A DNA stretch of 64,000 bases from Bog-257 sp963846715. Its GTDB lineage: Bacteria; Acidobacteriota; Terriglobia; Terriglobales; Acidobacteriaceae. Made by a program: the position numbers and the translations under genes. The stretch is taken from positions 124,001 to 188,000 of the forward strand of contig CAWJXA010000013.1 in assembly GCA_963846715.1 (NCBI GenBank). Direction: 5' to 3'. The notes under the pieces are model-generated. The model saw only the letters and a program-made list of their open reading frames with translations, made no database searches and was not told where the DNA came from. Shown in pieces: positions 34,729-44,149 of the stretch. How positions within the stretch are numbered: position 1 is the stretch's first letter; the number at the start of each line of letters is the position of its first letter.

Positions 34729-34788
34729 CAGCCCTGCGGCGAGTTTCGGCCTTCGAGAAGCGAAGCTCCAGATCCGCGACGGATTGCT

Positions 34789-36501
34789 TTACCTCCCATG
34801 CTGCTGTGCGTAAATCTTCTCCACCGTCTCGATGGTGTCGATGTCCTTCGCCAGCTTGTCCTGACGCACGCGGACGATGCGCGGAAAGCGCAGCGCGAAG
34901 CCGCTGTTGTGACGGTCGGAATGCATGATGGCATTGAATGCTACCTCCAACACAATGGTTGGCTCGACCTCGCGCGTGTGCCCATGGTCGGCCGTCGTGT
35001 GTGCCAGGAACCACTCGGTCAGCTCGGCAATCTCCTTGTCGGTCAGTCCTGAATAGGCTTTGCCGATGTTGACCAGTTCCTCACCTTTGCGCACCGCGAA
35101 GGTGTAATCGCTCAAGACGTGAATGCGTTTGCCATGCCCAAACTCCGCGGCGGTCACCACCACGTCGAGCGTCGCCAATTCACGCTTCAACTTGAGCCAC
35201 CAGCGGCCGCGGCGCCCGGGCAGATACGGCGAGCCAACATCCTTGATCATCAACCCTTCATTGCCGCGCGCCATGGCCTGCTCGAAGTAGTGTTCGAGCT
35301 GTTGCGGCGAATCGGCGCGGAGAGTCGGAGCGCGCAGGACCCATCCCGAAACCGCGCCCGGCTCGTCGATCTCCGGCTCAAACAGCAGGCTGCCCTGGGC
35401 AGTTCTCACCGGGCTTGGCGCCACCCGGGTCGCGCCCGCAAACACGCGCTCCAAAATCTGCGCTCGCTCCGAGAGCGGCAGGTCGAGCGTCAGGGCTCCG
35501 TCGGCATAGATGACGTCGAAGACGACATAGGCCACCGGAACTTCTGCCATCATCTTCGGGCTTACCTGTTTCCGCCCCAGGCGCTTCTGAATCTCGGAGA
35601 ATGGCATCGCGTGCCCGCCGTCTTGGTTGTGGCGCCAGGCGACGATTTCGCCGTCGAGAATGACTTCGCCAGCGAACTCCCTCAGCGGGCCAACCAGTTC
35701 CGGAAAGGACGGCGTTACTTCATCGAGCGTGCGCGAGAAGATGCGCACCTGTCCTTCTCCGCAATGCGCCTGCGCGCGAATGCCGTCGTACTTGTCCTCG
35801 ACCTGCGCGTGTTCGAAGTATTGGAAGGCCTCCTCGGCATCGCTCGCCGGGCTGGCCAGCATGAAGCCAATGGGATGGAACAGCCGCATCCGCGCCTGGT
35901 CGAGACGATGCTCGGCCGCGAGCTCCAACGTGCCGCCGATATCGCCGAGCAACATGTTGGCGCGCTGCACACGGGCCAGCGGCTCGTCATAGGCCTTCGC
36001 AATTGCCTCTTCCACCAGACTCTCCTTCAGCCCAATGCGCAGCTCGCCGGTGATGATCTTCAGGATGTACTTGGCTTCCAGTGCGGTCGAGCGTTCCAGG
36101 AGCGACTTTAGGGGCGCAGCCTTGGCCATGGCAGTTCTTGTCTCGGCGATTTGGTCGAAGGTCGAGCGGACATCTCGCAGCGTGATTGTCGCGGAAGTCG
36201 GCGCTTTGGCGAGTAGAACATCGTAGGCCGCCGCGCCGAGGTCGCCGCGCTTGCGATACGCGGCCGTTAACGTCGCTTCGCGAGCGCCGGTCAGTTCGCC
36301 GACCAGCTTCCACAGCAACGATCCGCCAATCTGCAATGTGCGTTCGTCGAAGGCGGGGAAGGTCCGGCCAGACAGAAAGACCGCCGAGATCGCGGAATCG
36401 CGCAGTTCCTGCGAGCTAAGGTAGTCGGCCACTATGGCGGTCTTCTCCAGCTTCTTGGGGGTCGCGGCAATTCGTTCGCAGGTTTCGGCCAACCGTTGCA
36501 T
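34789..36501 (-). CDS. ATP-dependent DNA ligase
   Basis: 570 aa from ATG 36501. Adenylation lysine is in EDKYDGIRAQ (KxDGxR); other nucleotidyltransferase motifs are LDGEIVAW, YVVFDVIYADG, EGLMIKDV and WLKLKRE. The N-terminal 200 residues form a DNA-binding domain as in archaeal/eukaryotic Lig1 and mycobacterial LigB. There are no Ku, polymerase or nuclease domains, so it is not LigD. The frame upstream of 36501 runs through an ACCACGGATT repeat and is spurious. Role probably repair; the NAD-dependent LigA is expected elsewhere. Confidence 0.9.
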   Translation of the reverse strand: MQRLAETCERIAATPKKLEKTAIVADYLSSQELRDSAISAVFLSGRTFPAFDERTLQIGGSLLWKLVGELTGAREATLTAAYRKRGDLGAAAYDVLLAKAPTSATITLRDVRSTFDQIAETRTAMAKAAPLKSLLERSTALEAKYILKIITGELRIGLKESLVEEAIAKAYDEPLARVQRANMLLGDIGGTLELAAEHRLDQARMRLFHPIGFMLASPASDAEEAFQYFEHAQVEDKYDGIRAQAHCGEGQVRIFSRTLDEVTPSFPELVGPLREFAGEVILDGEIVAWRHNQDGGHAMPFSEIQKRLGRKQVSPKMMAEVPVAYVVFDVIYADGALTLDLPLSERAQILERVFAGATRVAPSPVRTAQGSLLFEPEIDEPGAVSGWVLRAPTLRADSPQQLEHYFEQAMARGNEGLMIKDVGSPYLPGRRGRWWLKLKRELATLDVVVTAAEFGHGKRIHVLSDYTFAVRKGEELVNIGKAYSGLTDKEIAELTEWFLAHTTADHGHTREVEPTIVLEVAFNAIMHSDRHNSGFALRFPRIVRVRQDKLAKDIDTIETVEKIYAQQHGR

Positions 36502-36556
36502 AGCGTAACCGCTTTGGATGCGATAGGTTACGGGAACGCCGCAGGAGAAAACTGTC

Positions 36557-36649
36557 AACCACGGATTTACGCGGATTCTCACGGACCATCTCTGAGCAAA
36601 GACGGGTTCCCCCCGGTTGATCCGTTTCCATCCATGCGAATCCGTGGTT
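36557..36649. repeat. Inverted AACCACGGATT repeat between divergent genes
   Basis: AACCACGGATTTACGCGGAT (from 36557) and CGAATCCGTGGTTAGTG (to about 36653) face each other around a 40-base centre. Similar to, but distinct from, the repeat at 23187-23252. It lies between the ligase and DUF1385 starts. Confidence 0.65.
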
Positions 36650-36748
36650 AGTGCTTTTAGATTCTTCCCAATTGACACTCCCGTCCAAGCTGCTACTCTA
36701 AATACTGGCATTTTCGATTCCTTCCAGGTCGAGGAACATCAAATCACC

Positions 36749-37732
36749 ATGCAGTCCCTGCGTCAGCGCCTAAGTTTTCTAGCAGCCGTCCAACTCTTGC
36801 CCGCTTTGGAGAGCGGTGAGGAAACCCTGGTTGGCGGCCAAGCCGTGCTTGAAGGCGTCATGATGCGCTCGCCCCATGCCTGGGGCATCTGCATCCGTAG
36901 GCCTGATGGAACTCTGGCGACGCACTCGGAGCCACTCGACCGCCCCTCTGAGAAGCACAAATGGATGGGCTGGCCCGTAGTCCGTGGCGTAATGACGCTT
37001 GGACAGGCCATGGCACTGGGCTTCCGGGCCCTGCGTTATTCCGCCAACGTCGCCATCGGCGGACTCAGCAACGAAGAGGAGAAGAAGACCGAGGTTTCCA
37101 GCTGGGCGCTTGCAGTTAATGTCCTGATTTCGGTTGGCTTCTTTATCTTCATGTACAAGTTTCTGCCGCTGCTGGCTGCGACCAAGCTGAAGAACCACTA
37201 TCCCGCCTTCGGCAACCAGATCCTGTTTAACGTTGTGGACGGCGTAATCCGCATTGCACTGTTCCTGCTGTTTATCTGGGGCATCTCGCGCTTTCCCGAT
37301 ATTCGCCGGGTTTTTCAGTACCACGGGGCCGAACATAAGACGGTGTTTGCCTTCGAGTCGCGCGATCCGGTAAGCGTCCAGAGCGCGCAGTCCTATTCGA
37401 CGTTTCATCCCCGTTGCGGCACCAGCTTCCTGATGACGGTGATGCTGATCGCCATGGTCATTTACATGTTGGTGCCGGCAACTACCTTCTGGGCGCGCTT
37501 CGCCTTCCGTATCGCGCTGCTGCCCGTCATCGCCGGAGTGTCATACGAACTGATTCGCTTCGCCGCCAAACATGGCTCGTCGTTGTTTGCAGTGCTTACC
37601 AAGCCGGGTCTGTGGCTGCAACGCATCACCACGCAGCCTCCCGCGGATGACCAGGTCGAGACCGCCATCGCCGCCTTGAACGAGGCCATGGAGTTGGAGA
37701 AAGAGCGCGGCGGCGAACTGGTGATTGCCTAG
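36749..37732 (+). CDS. DUF1385 membrane protein
   Basis: 327 aa from ATG 36749. VGGQAVLEGVMMRSPHAW is the family signature, followed by RGVMTLGQAMALGFRAL, several membrane helices, YHGAEHKTVFAFE and HPRCGTSFL. DUF1385 (YqhQ-like) often lies just before prfA and prmC in Firmicutes and others, as here. A role in metal- or envelope-related processes has been suggested for relatives; I cannot add to that. The two genes downstream on the same strand begin after a repeat-containing gap. Confidence 0.88.
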   Translation: MQSLRQRLSFLAAVQLLPALESGEETLVGGQAVLEGVMMRSPHAWGICIRRPDGTLATHSEPLDRPSEKHKWMGWPVVRGVMTLGQAMALGFRALRYSANVAIGGLSNEEEKKTEVSSWALAVNVLISVGFFIFMYKFLPLLAATKLKNHYPAFGNQILFNVVDGVIRIALFLLFIWGISRFPDIRRVFQYHGAEHKTVFAFESRDPVSVQSAQSYSTFHPRCGTSFLMTVMLIAMVIYMLVPATTFWARFAFRIALLPVIAGVSYELIRFAAKHGSSLFAVLTKPGLWLQRITTQPPADDQVETAIAALNEAMELEKERGGELVIA

Positions 37733-37894
37733 CGGCGCCCGCCGCGACGAACTGCGCTACCAATTGAAAACCTGGGCGGTAATAGATGCCGCTGAACAAT
37801 CGAAAAATCAGCGCGTTGTCATGCTGAACAAGCGCGGGCTGATTTTGCCGCGCGAGTCGAAGCACCCTTTTTTCGACCGAGAATTCCATGTTGC

Positions 37895-37992
37895 GATAGG
37901 GGTCCTTCGACTCCTCGTCCAGCCGCCTACGGCGACTGGACTCGTCGCTCAGGATGACAAACGAAGAAAACGGCGCCTCCGCTCAGGATGAT
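37895..37992. repeat. Dispersed GTCATCC-GAGCGA repeat, upstream of prfA
   Basis: Read in reverse complement, GTCATCCTGAGCGACGAGTCC...GAGTCGAAGGACCCCTATC. The same framework (GTCATCC-GAGCGA...GAGTCGAGGGACCCCTAT) is found inside prmC at 39683-39730 in opposite orientation. A second partial unit (GCTCAGGATGAT) follows at 37981. It sits 40-140 bases before the prfA start. Confidence 0.75.
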
Positions 37993-38032
37993 ACGCGGAG
38001 CGGACCGAATTCCGTACAATAGGGAACATCCC

Positions 38033-39112
38033 ATGTTTGAACGTCTTGACCAAACCGAACTGAAGTACGAAGAGCTCAACAAAGCTCTGTCGTCGCCGGA
38101 TATCGTCTCCGACTCGGCGCGCTTCCAGAAGACCGCCAAGGCCCACAGCGAGTTGCAGCCCATCGTGGAGAAGTATCGCGAGTACAAAGACCTGACCCGC
38201 GGCATCCAGGAGAGCAAGGCCATGCTGGCCGACGAGAGCGATGCCGAGATGCGCGCCTACGCGCAGGACGAGTTGACGCAACTGGAAGACCGCGTCGTCC
38301 AGGTGGAAGCGGACCTGAAGGTACTGCTGCTGCCCAAAGACCCGAACGACGAGAAGAACGTGATTCTGGAAATCCGCGCCGGCACTGGTGGCGACGAGGC
38401 AACGCTGTTCGCCGCCGAGATCTTCCGCATGTATACGCGCTATGCGGAGTCGCAGCGTTGGAAGGTGGAAGTGCTTTCGACCTCGGAGTCCGGGGTCGGC
38501 GGCCTGAAGGAAGTGATCGCCATCATCGAAGGCCAGGGCGTTTACTCGCGCATGAAATATGAGAGTGGCGTGCATCGCGTGCAGCGGGTGCCGCAGACCG
38601 AGACGCAGGGACGCGTTCACACTTCGGCGGTGACGGTCGCAGTCCTGCCCGAAGCCGAAGACGTGGACATCAAGATCGAAGCCAAAGATATTCGCATCGA
38701 CACCTTCTGCTCCTCCGGCCCCGGCGGCCAGTCGGTGAATACCACGTACTCGGCGGTGCGCATCACGCACCTGCCGACCAATACAGTGGTAAGTTGCCAG
38801 GACGAGAAGTCGCAAATCAAAAATCGCGAGAAGGGCATGCGCGTGCTGCGCGCCCGCCTGTACGAAATGGAGCAGCAGAAGCAACAGGACGCGCTGGCCA
38901 AGGAACGCAGGGCGATGGTGGGTAGCGGCGATCGCAGCGAGAAGATCCGCACCTACAACTTTCCGCAGAATCGCGTCACCGATCACCGCATCGGCTTCAC
39001 CGCGCACCAGCTGCCGGAGTTTATGGATGGCCGCATCCAGCCCATGATCGACGCGCTAATCACCCACTTCCAGGCCGAGAAGATGAAGCAGGAGATGGAG
39101 GTCACGGCCTGA
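38033..39112 (+). CDS. prfA: Peptide chain release factor 1
   Basis: 359 aa from ATG 38033 with AGGGA eight bases upstream. The catalytic GGQ is in SSGPGGQSVNTT near residue 230, and VHRVQRVPQTETQGRVHTS precedes it. Stop-codon recognition segment and N-terminal helical domain are present at normal length. RF1 ends translation at UAA and UAG. The methylase for its GGQ glutamine, prmC, begins four bases after the stop codon. Confidence 0.95.
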   Translation: MFERLDQTELKYEELNKALSSPDIVSDSARFQKTAKAHSELQPIVEKYREYKDLTRGIQESKAMLADESDAEMRAYAQDELTQLEDRVVQVEADLKVLLLPKDPNDEKNVILEIRAGTGGDEATLFAAEIFRMYTRYAESQRWKVEVLSTSESGVGGLKEVIAIIEGQGVYSRMKYESGVHRVQRVPQTETQGRVHTSAVTVAVLPEAEDVDIKIEAKDIRIDTFCSSGPGGQSVNTTYSAVRITHLPTNTVVSCQDEKSQIKNREKGMRVLRARLYEMEQQKQQDALAKERRAMVGSGDRSEKIRTYNFPQNRVTDHRIGFTAHQLPEFMDGRIQPMIDALITHFQAEKMKQEMEVTA

Positions 39113-39116
39113 CCCC

Positions 39117-40058
39117 GTGCAACTGAAACAAGCGCTCGCGACCGCGGTGGAACGTCTCGACGCTGCTGACGTGGGCTCGCCACGCATGAACGCCGAGGTG
39201 CTGCTGATGTTTGTTCTCGGCGGCGACCGTGCCTACCTCTACGCTCATCCTGAGCGCGAACTCACTCCGCAAGAAGTGGCGCGCTACGAAGAAGTGCTTG
39301 TCCAGCGCGCGACCGGCGTGCCCTCGCAGTACATCACCGGGCACCAGGAATTCTGGGGCTTGGATTTCGTGGTGTCGCCCGCGGTCTTGATTCCTCGTCC
39401 CGAAAGCGAGCATCTGGTTGAGGCCGTGCTGGAGTTGGTGCGAGAAGTTGAACGTCCCAAGCTGGTGGACGTAGGCACCGGCTCAGGATGTGTCGCGCTG
39501 GCCCTCGCGCATGAGTTACCCGAGGCTGAAGTCGATGCCGTCGATCTTTCGGCTGACGCACTGGAAATTGCGCGCGCCAATGCTGTCCGGCTGCAGCTCG
39601 ACAAGCGGGTGCGGTTTCTGCAATGCGATGTGCTCGAGCCGATTCCAAGCCAAAACTCCGCTGCTATTCCGAACCCCTCAGCTGTCATCCCGAGCGAGGG
39701 CTTAAGCCCGAGTCGAGGGACCCCTATAGGCGCAAAGAGCTTCCTCCGGGACTTCGACTTCGTGGTCAGCAATCCCCCGTACGTCGGCTTCAACGAGGCC
39801 GACAAGGTGCAGCGCTCGGTCTTTGAATTTGAGCCGCGGATGGCAGTGTTCGCAGGAGAAAACGGATTGGATGTGATTCGCCCCCTGGTCGGGCAGGCCC
39901 ATGCCGCGCTGAAGCCGGGTGGTTGGCTGGCGCTGGAAATCGGCTACTCGATGCGCGATATGGTGGTAAATTTACTGAGTCCCACAATGTGGGATGACGT
40001 TCGCGTGGTGCCTGACCTTCAGGGCATTCCGCGGGTGGTGTTGGCGAAGAGACGATAA
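39117..40058 (+). CDS. prmC: Release factor glutamine methyltransferase with in-frame repeat insertion
   Basis: 313 aa. N-terminal helical domain (VERLDAADVGSPRMNAEVLL), SAM-binding VDVGTGSGCVALALA near 120, and catalytic NPPY in VVSNPPYVGF near 219. It is about 30 aa longer than usual PrmC. The extra segment, roughly residues 178-212 just before the NPPY strand, is read through a dispersed repeat at 39683-39730. GTG 39117 follows prfA by four bases. The enzyme methylates the GGQ glutamine of RF1 and RF2. The insertion lies where a loop is expected, so the protein may still work. Confidence 0.9.
   Translation: MQLKQALATAVERLDAADVGSPRMNAEVLLMFVLGGDRAYLYAHPERELTPQEVARYEEVLVQRATGVPSQYITGHQEFWGLDFVVSPAVLIPRPESEHLVEAVLELVREVERPKLVDVGTGSGCVALALAHELPEAEVDAVDLSADALEIARANAVRLQLDKRVRFLQCDVLEPIPSQNSAAIPNPSAVIPSEGLSPSRGTPIGAKSFLRDFDFVVSNPPYVGFNEADKVQRSVFEFEPRMAVFAGENGLDVIRPLVGQAHAALKPGGWLALEIGYSMRDMVVNLLSPTMWDDVRVVPDLQGIPRVVLAKRR
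39683..39730. repeat. Repeat inserted inside prmC
   Basis: GTCATCCCGAGCGAGGGCTT...GAGTCGAGGGACCCCTATAG, the same framework as 37895-37958 in inverse. It keeps the reading frame and adds residues SAVIPSEGLSPSRGTPIG to PrmC. Confidence 0.7.
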
Positions 40059-40060
40059 GG

Positions 40061-40471
40061 TCACTTCGCCCAATCCTGGCAGTGCAGCCCTTTGACGCGG
40101 CGGAATTCGGAAAGGTTCGACGTTACGATGATTAGATCATTGCGCAAACACTGGGCCGCGATCAGAGTGTCGTAGGAGCCAATCGTCTTTCCGGTTCGCT
40201 CCAGTTCCGCTCGAACCTCGCCGGCCGCCTGCGCATCTTCTTCATCGAATCGCAAAACGCTCACCGGCCCCTGCAGGAACCTCTGCAAGGCTTCAGCGTT
40301 TTCCACCGGCCGCGAGCTCTTGTGGACTCCGTACCACAGCTCGTGGAGCACCACTGACGAAATCCAAATCATAGCGCGGCCGGCAAGGGCATCTCGAAAA
40401 CGCTGTTTAACCGGAGTCGATCTGTCGCGCAGCAGCGCGATGCAAATGTTGCTGTCGAGCAGATAGTTCAT
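40061..40471 (-). CDS. vapC: VapC-type PIN toxin
   Basis: 136 aa. YLLDSNICIALLRD at the N-terminus, ELWYGVHKS, GSYDTLIAAQCL and IIVTSNLSEFRRV give the standard VapC acidic residues. VapC toxins cleave tRNA or rRNA. It overlaps its antitoxin by four bases (ATGA) and is convergent with prmC, three bases apart. Confidence 0.9.
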   Translation of the reverse strand: MNYLLDSNICIALLRDRSTPVKQRFRDALAGRAMIWISSVVLHELWYGVHKSSRPVENAEALQRFLQGPVSVLRFDEEDAQAAGEVRAELERTGKTIGSYDTLIAAQCLRNDLIIVTSNLSEFRRVKGLHCQDWAK

Positions 40472-40710
40472 TCAAACAATTTCCGCCTCGGCGCCTTCGG
40501 CTGTTTACGACCGTCCGCCATGAAATCCTCGGACAGCGGGTGCCGGTCCATTTCCGCAAACCATTCCTCAACATTGGTGATGACAGGCTCCAAGACCACC
40601 GTATCGCCGACCTTTCGCACGCGTACGCGGTCGCCTTTGAACCGCATCTCCTGCGGAAGACGGACGGCTTGACTGTTGCCGTTGCGAAACAACTTGGCGA
40701 TCTTCGTCAT
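40468..40710 (-). CDS. vapB: VapB-type antitoxin (AbrB fold)
   Basis: 80 aa from the second methionine (40710); five extra codons are open upstream. KIAKLFRNGNSQAVRLPQEMRF is the swapped-hairpin AbrB/MazE DNA-binding domain of VapB, and the C-terminal half (WFAEMDRHPLSEDFM...RKLF) should bind the toxin. Transcribed before vapC as usual. Two GAGTATA repeats lie just upstream. Confidence 0.9.
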   Translation of the reverse strand: MTKIAKLFRNGNSQAVRLPQEMRFKGDRVRVRKVGDTVVLEPVITNVEEWFAEMDRHPLSEDFMADGRKQPKAPRRKLFE

Positions 40711-40728
40711 AAGGGTTGTCTCCAAGCT

Positions 40729-40748
40729 GAGTATATATTATGAGTATA
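40729..40748 (-). promoter_or_regulatory. Candidate vapBC operator
   Basis: Two direct copies of GAGTATA (40729-40735 and 40742-40748) with an AT-rich centre TATTAT, 19 bases before the vapB start. Likely -10 region and autoregulatory site; inference from place and repeat. Confidence 0.4.
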
Positions 40749-40841
40749 GACTGTCGCAAAGCAAACGGTAGGAATCAATTTCGGGACCCGACTTTGCCAA
40801 TCGTTCAATCCTGCCAATTCACTTCTTTCACTAGCATCCAC

Positions 40842-41225
40842 TCAGGACTTTCGCCGACTCCTTCGCCAGCCAAACATCATGCCGAACAGTAATCCTCCGG
40901 CGACCGCGATGCCTATCCGCTTACGATCGGCAAACGCAATGAACCGCGTTCCCGCCGGACTGATCTCCAGCACGCCCTTCGGAGTCGCAATAATGCCGCC
41001 GCCACCGCCGCCGGCGCTCTTCCCGCTCGGCACGTCGGGCCCCGACGAGCTTTCGTGCGAAATCCCTCCGCCGCCGGCGCCCAGTCCATAGCGGATCTTG
41101 GCTACCGGGACCACCGTCTTATCGCCGACCGTGATGGGATCGCCGAAGACACTTTTTACGTTCGCGCTGGCCTGGAAACGATCACCCAGCGTTCGCAGAA
41201 TTTCTACCGGACCATTCATACTCAC
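40842..41225 (-). CDS. GerW/YtfJ family protein
   Basis: 127 aa. VKSVFGDPITVGDKTVVPVAKIRYGLGAGGGG is the family core, followed by another glycine run and PKGVLEISPAGTRFIAF, then one C-terminal hydrophobic helix and a basic tail (GWRRSRRKS). In Bacillus the relative GerW/YtfJ is linked to spores; no other sporulation gene is seen here and members occur in non-spore-formers. Function unknown in this setting. Confidence 0.82.
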   Translation of the reverse strand: MSMNGPVEILRTLGDRFQASANVKSVFGDPITVGDKTVVPVAKIRYGLGAGGGGISHESSSGPDVPSGKSAGGGGGGIIATPKGVLEISPAGTRFIAFADRKRIGIAVAGGLLFGMMFGWRRSRRKS

Positions 41226-41257
41226 CGCCTGCCTTCCTCAACTGTTTCGATGCCCAT

Positions 41258-42825
41258 CTAGTGCCGGAAGTGTCTTACTCCGGTCAGCACCATGGCCAGC
41301 CCCAACCGGTTGGCCGCGTCAATCACTTCCTGGTCGCGCACCGAGCCTCCCGGCTGAATGATGGCCGTTGCGCCAGCCTTCGCGATCTCCTCAACGCCGT
41401 CGGGGAACGGGAAGAACGCGTCGGACGCGGCAACCGATCCTTTGATGCCGAGCACCGACTTCATGGCGCCAATCTTCGCTGAGTCGACGCGGCTCATCTG
41501 CCCTGCGCCAACACCGGTAGTCTGCCCGTTGCGCGCATAGAGGATGGCGTTGGACTTAACGTGCTTGCACACTTTCCATGCGAACAGCAGGTCGCGCATC
41601 TCGTCTTCGGTAGGCTTGCGTTTGCTGACCACCTTGAGGTCGGCGTCGGTCAGCGGGCGCATGTCATTGTCCTGCAGCAGCACGCCGCCGGAAACGTTCT
41701 TCAGCACCCACTTCTGCTCCATGGGAGCGACCTCGACCAGTCGCAGGTTTTTCTTCGCAGCGAACACCTCACGTGCCGCCGGATCGAACTTTTCCGCGGC
41801 AATCGCCTCCACAAACAGCTTCGCCATCTCGGTTGCGGTCTCGCGATCGACCGGCCGGTTTACGCCAATCACGCCGCCGAACGCCGACACTGGGTCGCAC
41901 TCCAGGGCGCGCTTGTAGGCCTCCGCGAGGGTGGCGCCCACCGCAGTCCCGCAGGGATTGGTGTGCTTGATGATGGCGCACACCGGCTCATCGAATTCCT
42001 GCGCCAGGTCCCACGCCGCCTGCAGGTCAACAATGTTGTTGTAGCTGAGCTCCTTGCCTTGCAAAGGCTTGCCGTTTGCAATGCCTGCACCCGAGCCGTC
42101 GGAGTACAGCGCCGCCTTCTGATGCGGATTTTCGCCGTACCGCAGATCAAGTGCTTTGTGGAAGGTGAGTCGCAGAGTCTCGGGAAACCCTTCCGCGCCG
42201 GCGAGATCGAACTTTCCGCCTTCCCCTCGGGAGCTCCAATTCGCTCCAGCGTGGAAGCGATGGCGGAATCGTAAGCCGCAGTCGTGGCGAACGCCTTCTG
42301 CGCCAGGCGCCACTTGGTTTTCAGCGACAACCGTCCGTCGTGGCTCACCATTTCCTTCGCAATCGCCGCGTAGTCGGCAGGCGAAGTCACAATGGCGACG
42401 TCCTGAAAGTTCTTGGCCGCCGAACGCACCATGGACGGACCTCCGATGTCGATGTTCTCAATCACGTCTTCGAACTCGACTCCCGGTTTCGCAGCAGTCT
42501 TTTCGAATGCGTACAGATTCACCACCACCATATCGATAGGCTGAATCCCATGCTCGTCCACAGCCGCCACGTGCTTCTCATTTTTGCGGACATGAAGGAT
42601 ACCGCCGTGAACCTTGGGATGAAGCGTCTTGACGCGGCCATCCAGCATCTCCGGAAAGCCGGTGAGCTCGGAAATGTCTTTGACGGCGACGCCGGAATCG
42701 CGCAGCAGCTTAGCTGTCCCTCCGGTCGAAATCAGCTCGACCTGCATTGCTGAGAGCTGGCGTGCAAACTCGACCAGGCCGGTCTTGTCGGTCACGCTCA
42801 GGATTGCCCGCTGAATTCTTGCCAT
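41258..42825 (-). CDS. purH: Bifunctional AICAR transformylase/IMP cyclohydrolase, frameshifted
   Basis: Two overlapping frames together give full PurH. The N-terminal part from ATG 42825 (AILSVTDKTGLVEFARQL, STGGTAKLL, RVKTLHPKVHGGIL) is IMP cyclohydrolase. The C-terminal part (LRYGENPHQKAALY, IIKHTNPCG, VGAGQMSRVDSA, FPFPDGVEEIAKAG, ending VLTGVRHFRH) is AICAR transformylase. The break lies at the CCCC run 42223-42226; adding one base restores continuous protein (GAPEGEGGKFDLAG). PurH does the last two steps of IMP synthesis and is normally essential without purines, so a sequencing error is the first explanation. Confidence 0.85.
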
Positions 42826-43030
42826 GAATGCCTCTTCGTTTGCTAAAACCGTCCGGTGAAGCCGTCCGCTGTAACTGCCCATCCGGACCCGACTTTAAGA
42901 ATGGGAATTAGTGCATCATCTGGGGGCCGAAATCGGCCCAGTGACAAAGGATCCCGCGGGGAAACTTCGGGCTCCCCATCCAGAATAGCGCAACCCGGAC
43001 CCACTCGCGATTGCATCTAATTCGGGCAGT

Positions 43031-43681
43031 ATGAAGAACTCAATTGCCATCGTAATTGCCGACGACCACGCTGTACTGCGGGAGTCGCTAGCAGCTCTGT
43101 TGCAGTCGCAGCCGGACTTTGAAGTAAGGGGCGCCGCTGCCAACGGGCAGGAAGCGCTACAACTCGTGCAGGAGCATCATCCTGACGTGCTGGTGCTGGA
43201 TCTGTTCATGCCGCAAAGCGACGGCTTTGAGGTGCTGCGAACGCTGGATCGCGCTGGCAGCCGCGTGGCCGCCGTGGTCCTGACCGGGTCGGACAGCAAC
43301 AACGACTATGTGCAGGTGGTGCGACTCGGGGCTCGCGGCCTGGTGCTAAAGGGGGATGATCCGCAAACGCTGTTTGCCGCCATTCGCATGGTGGCCGAAG
43401 GCGAACTCGCCTTCTCGCACGAGGTAGCGGAGAGCGTGCTCAACAGTATGGCCTCGGACAAACCGCCGGTGCCCACCTCCATGGGCCGCCTGTCCGATCG
43501 CGAGCGGCAGATTTCCTACCTGGTGGCACGCGGAATGAAAAACCGCGATATTGCGACCGACTTGAAGATCAGCGAAAACACGGTCAAGCGGCACCTGCAA
43601 AGCATCTTCTCGAAAACCGGCTCACGCGACCGGCTGGACTTGGCGCTGCTCACGTTAAATGAGACCAGTAAAGCAGCGTAG
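43031..43681 (+). CDS. NarL/LuxR-family response regulator
   Basis: 216 aa. Receiver domain with acidic pair VIADDHAVLRE, phospho-acceptor Asp in VLVLDLFMPQSDG (near 57) and VVLTGSDS; C-terminal LuxR helix-turn-helix LSDREREQ-type LSDRERQISYLVARGMKNRDIATDL then SENTVKRHLQSIFSK. No histidine kinase lies in the window, so its signal is unknown. Divergent from purH but unlikely to be linked. Confidence 0.9.
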   Translation: MKNSIAIVIADDHAVLRESLAALLQSQPDFEVRGAAANGQEALQLVQEHHPDVLVLDLFMPQSDGFEVLRTLDRAGSRVAAVVLTGSDSNNDYVQVVRLGARGLVLKGDDPQTLFAAIRMVAEGELAFSHEVAESVLNSMASDKPPVPTSMGRLSDRERQISYLVARGMKNRDIATDLKISENTVKRHLQSIFSKTGSRDRLDLALLTLNETSKAA

Positions 43682-43734
43682 GCAAGAAAATACCGTAGCG
43701 CAAACTGCGGTCGTGTCTGACTGGATTATTCCGA

Positions 43735-44085
43735 CTATTTGCCGGCCCCGGCCGCCATTTTCTTGACCATCGCGATCACTAACTTACGATCGCTGTCGTT
43801 TAAGTTGGGCGAGTAGCGCCGAATTTGTGTCAGGAAGCGGACCTCATCCTCGGCCAGCGAAGGCGTACTCTTGCCGCCGTTCTCACCGGAGCCGCCGCTG
43901 AAGAACTGGGCGAGCGGGATCTCCATGGCAGTCGCAATCTTGGCCAGGGTATCGAGCGAGGGAATGGTATGACCGTTCTCGACGCGTGAGAGGTAGCAGC
44001 GCAGTAAGCCGGTACGCTTTTCGATGTCGCCTTGCGACATGCTTTTCTGCAGCCGGAAGTTGCGGATGGTTTCGCCAATATTCAT
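43735..44085 (-). CDS. XRE-family transcriptional regulator
   Basis: 116 aa. N-terminal HTH: IGETIRNFRLQKSMSQGDIEKRTGLLRCYLSRVENGHTIPSLDTLAKIA, a standard XRE/HTH_3 module. The C-terminal 50 residues (EDEVRFLTQIRRYSPNLNDSDRKLVIAMVKKMA) are probably a dimer or signal-sensing helix pair. Targets unknown. Its promoter region overlaps the der remnant on the other strand. Confidence 0.85.
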   Translation of the reverse strand: MNIGETIRNFRLQKSMSQGDIEKRTGLLRCYLSRVENGHTIPSLDTLAKIATAMEIPLAQFFSGGSGENGGKSTPSLAEDEVRFLTQIRRYSPNLNDSDRKLVIAMVKKMAAGAGK

Positions 44086-44149
44086 GAGGGATTTTCGTCC
44101 TGGAAGGAAGCGGCCATGGTATTAACTGCATAGTAACCAGAGGAACAAG

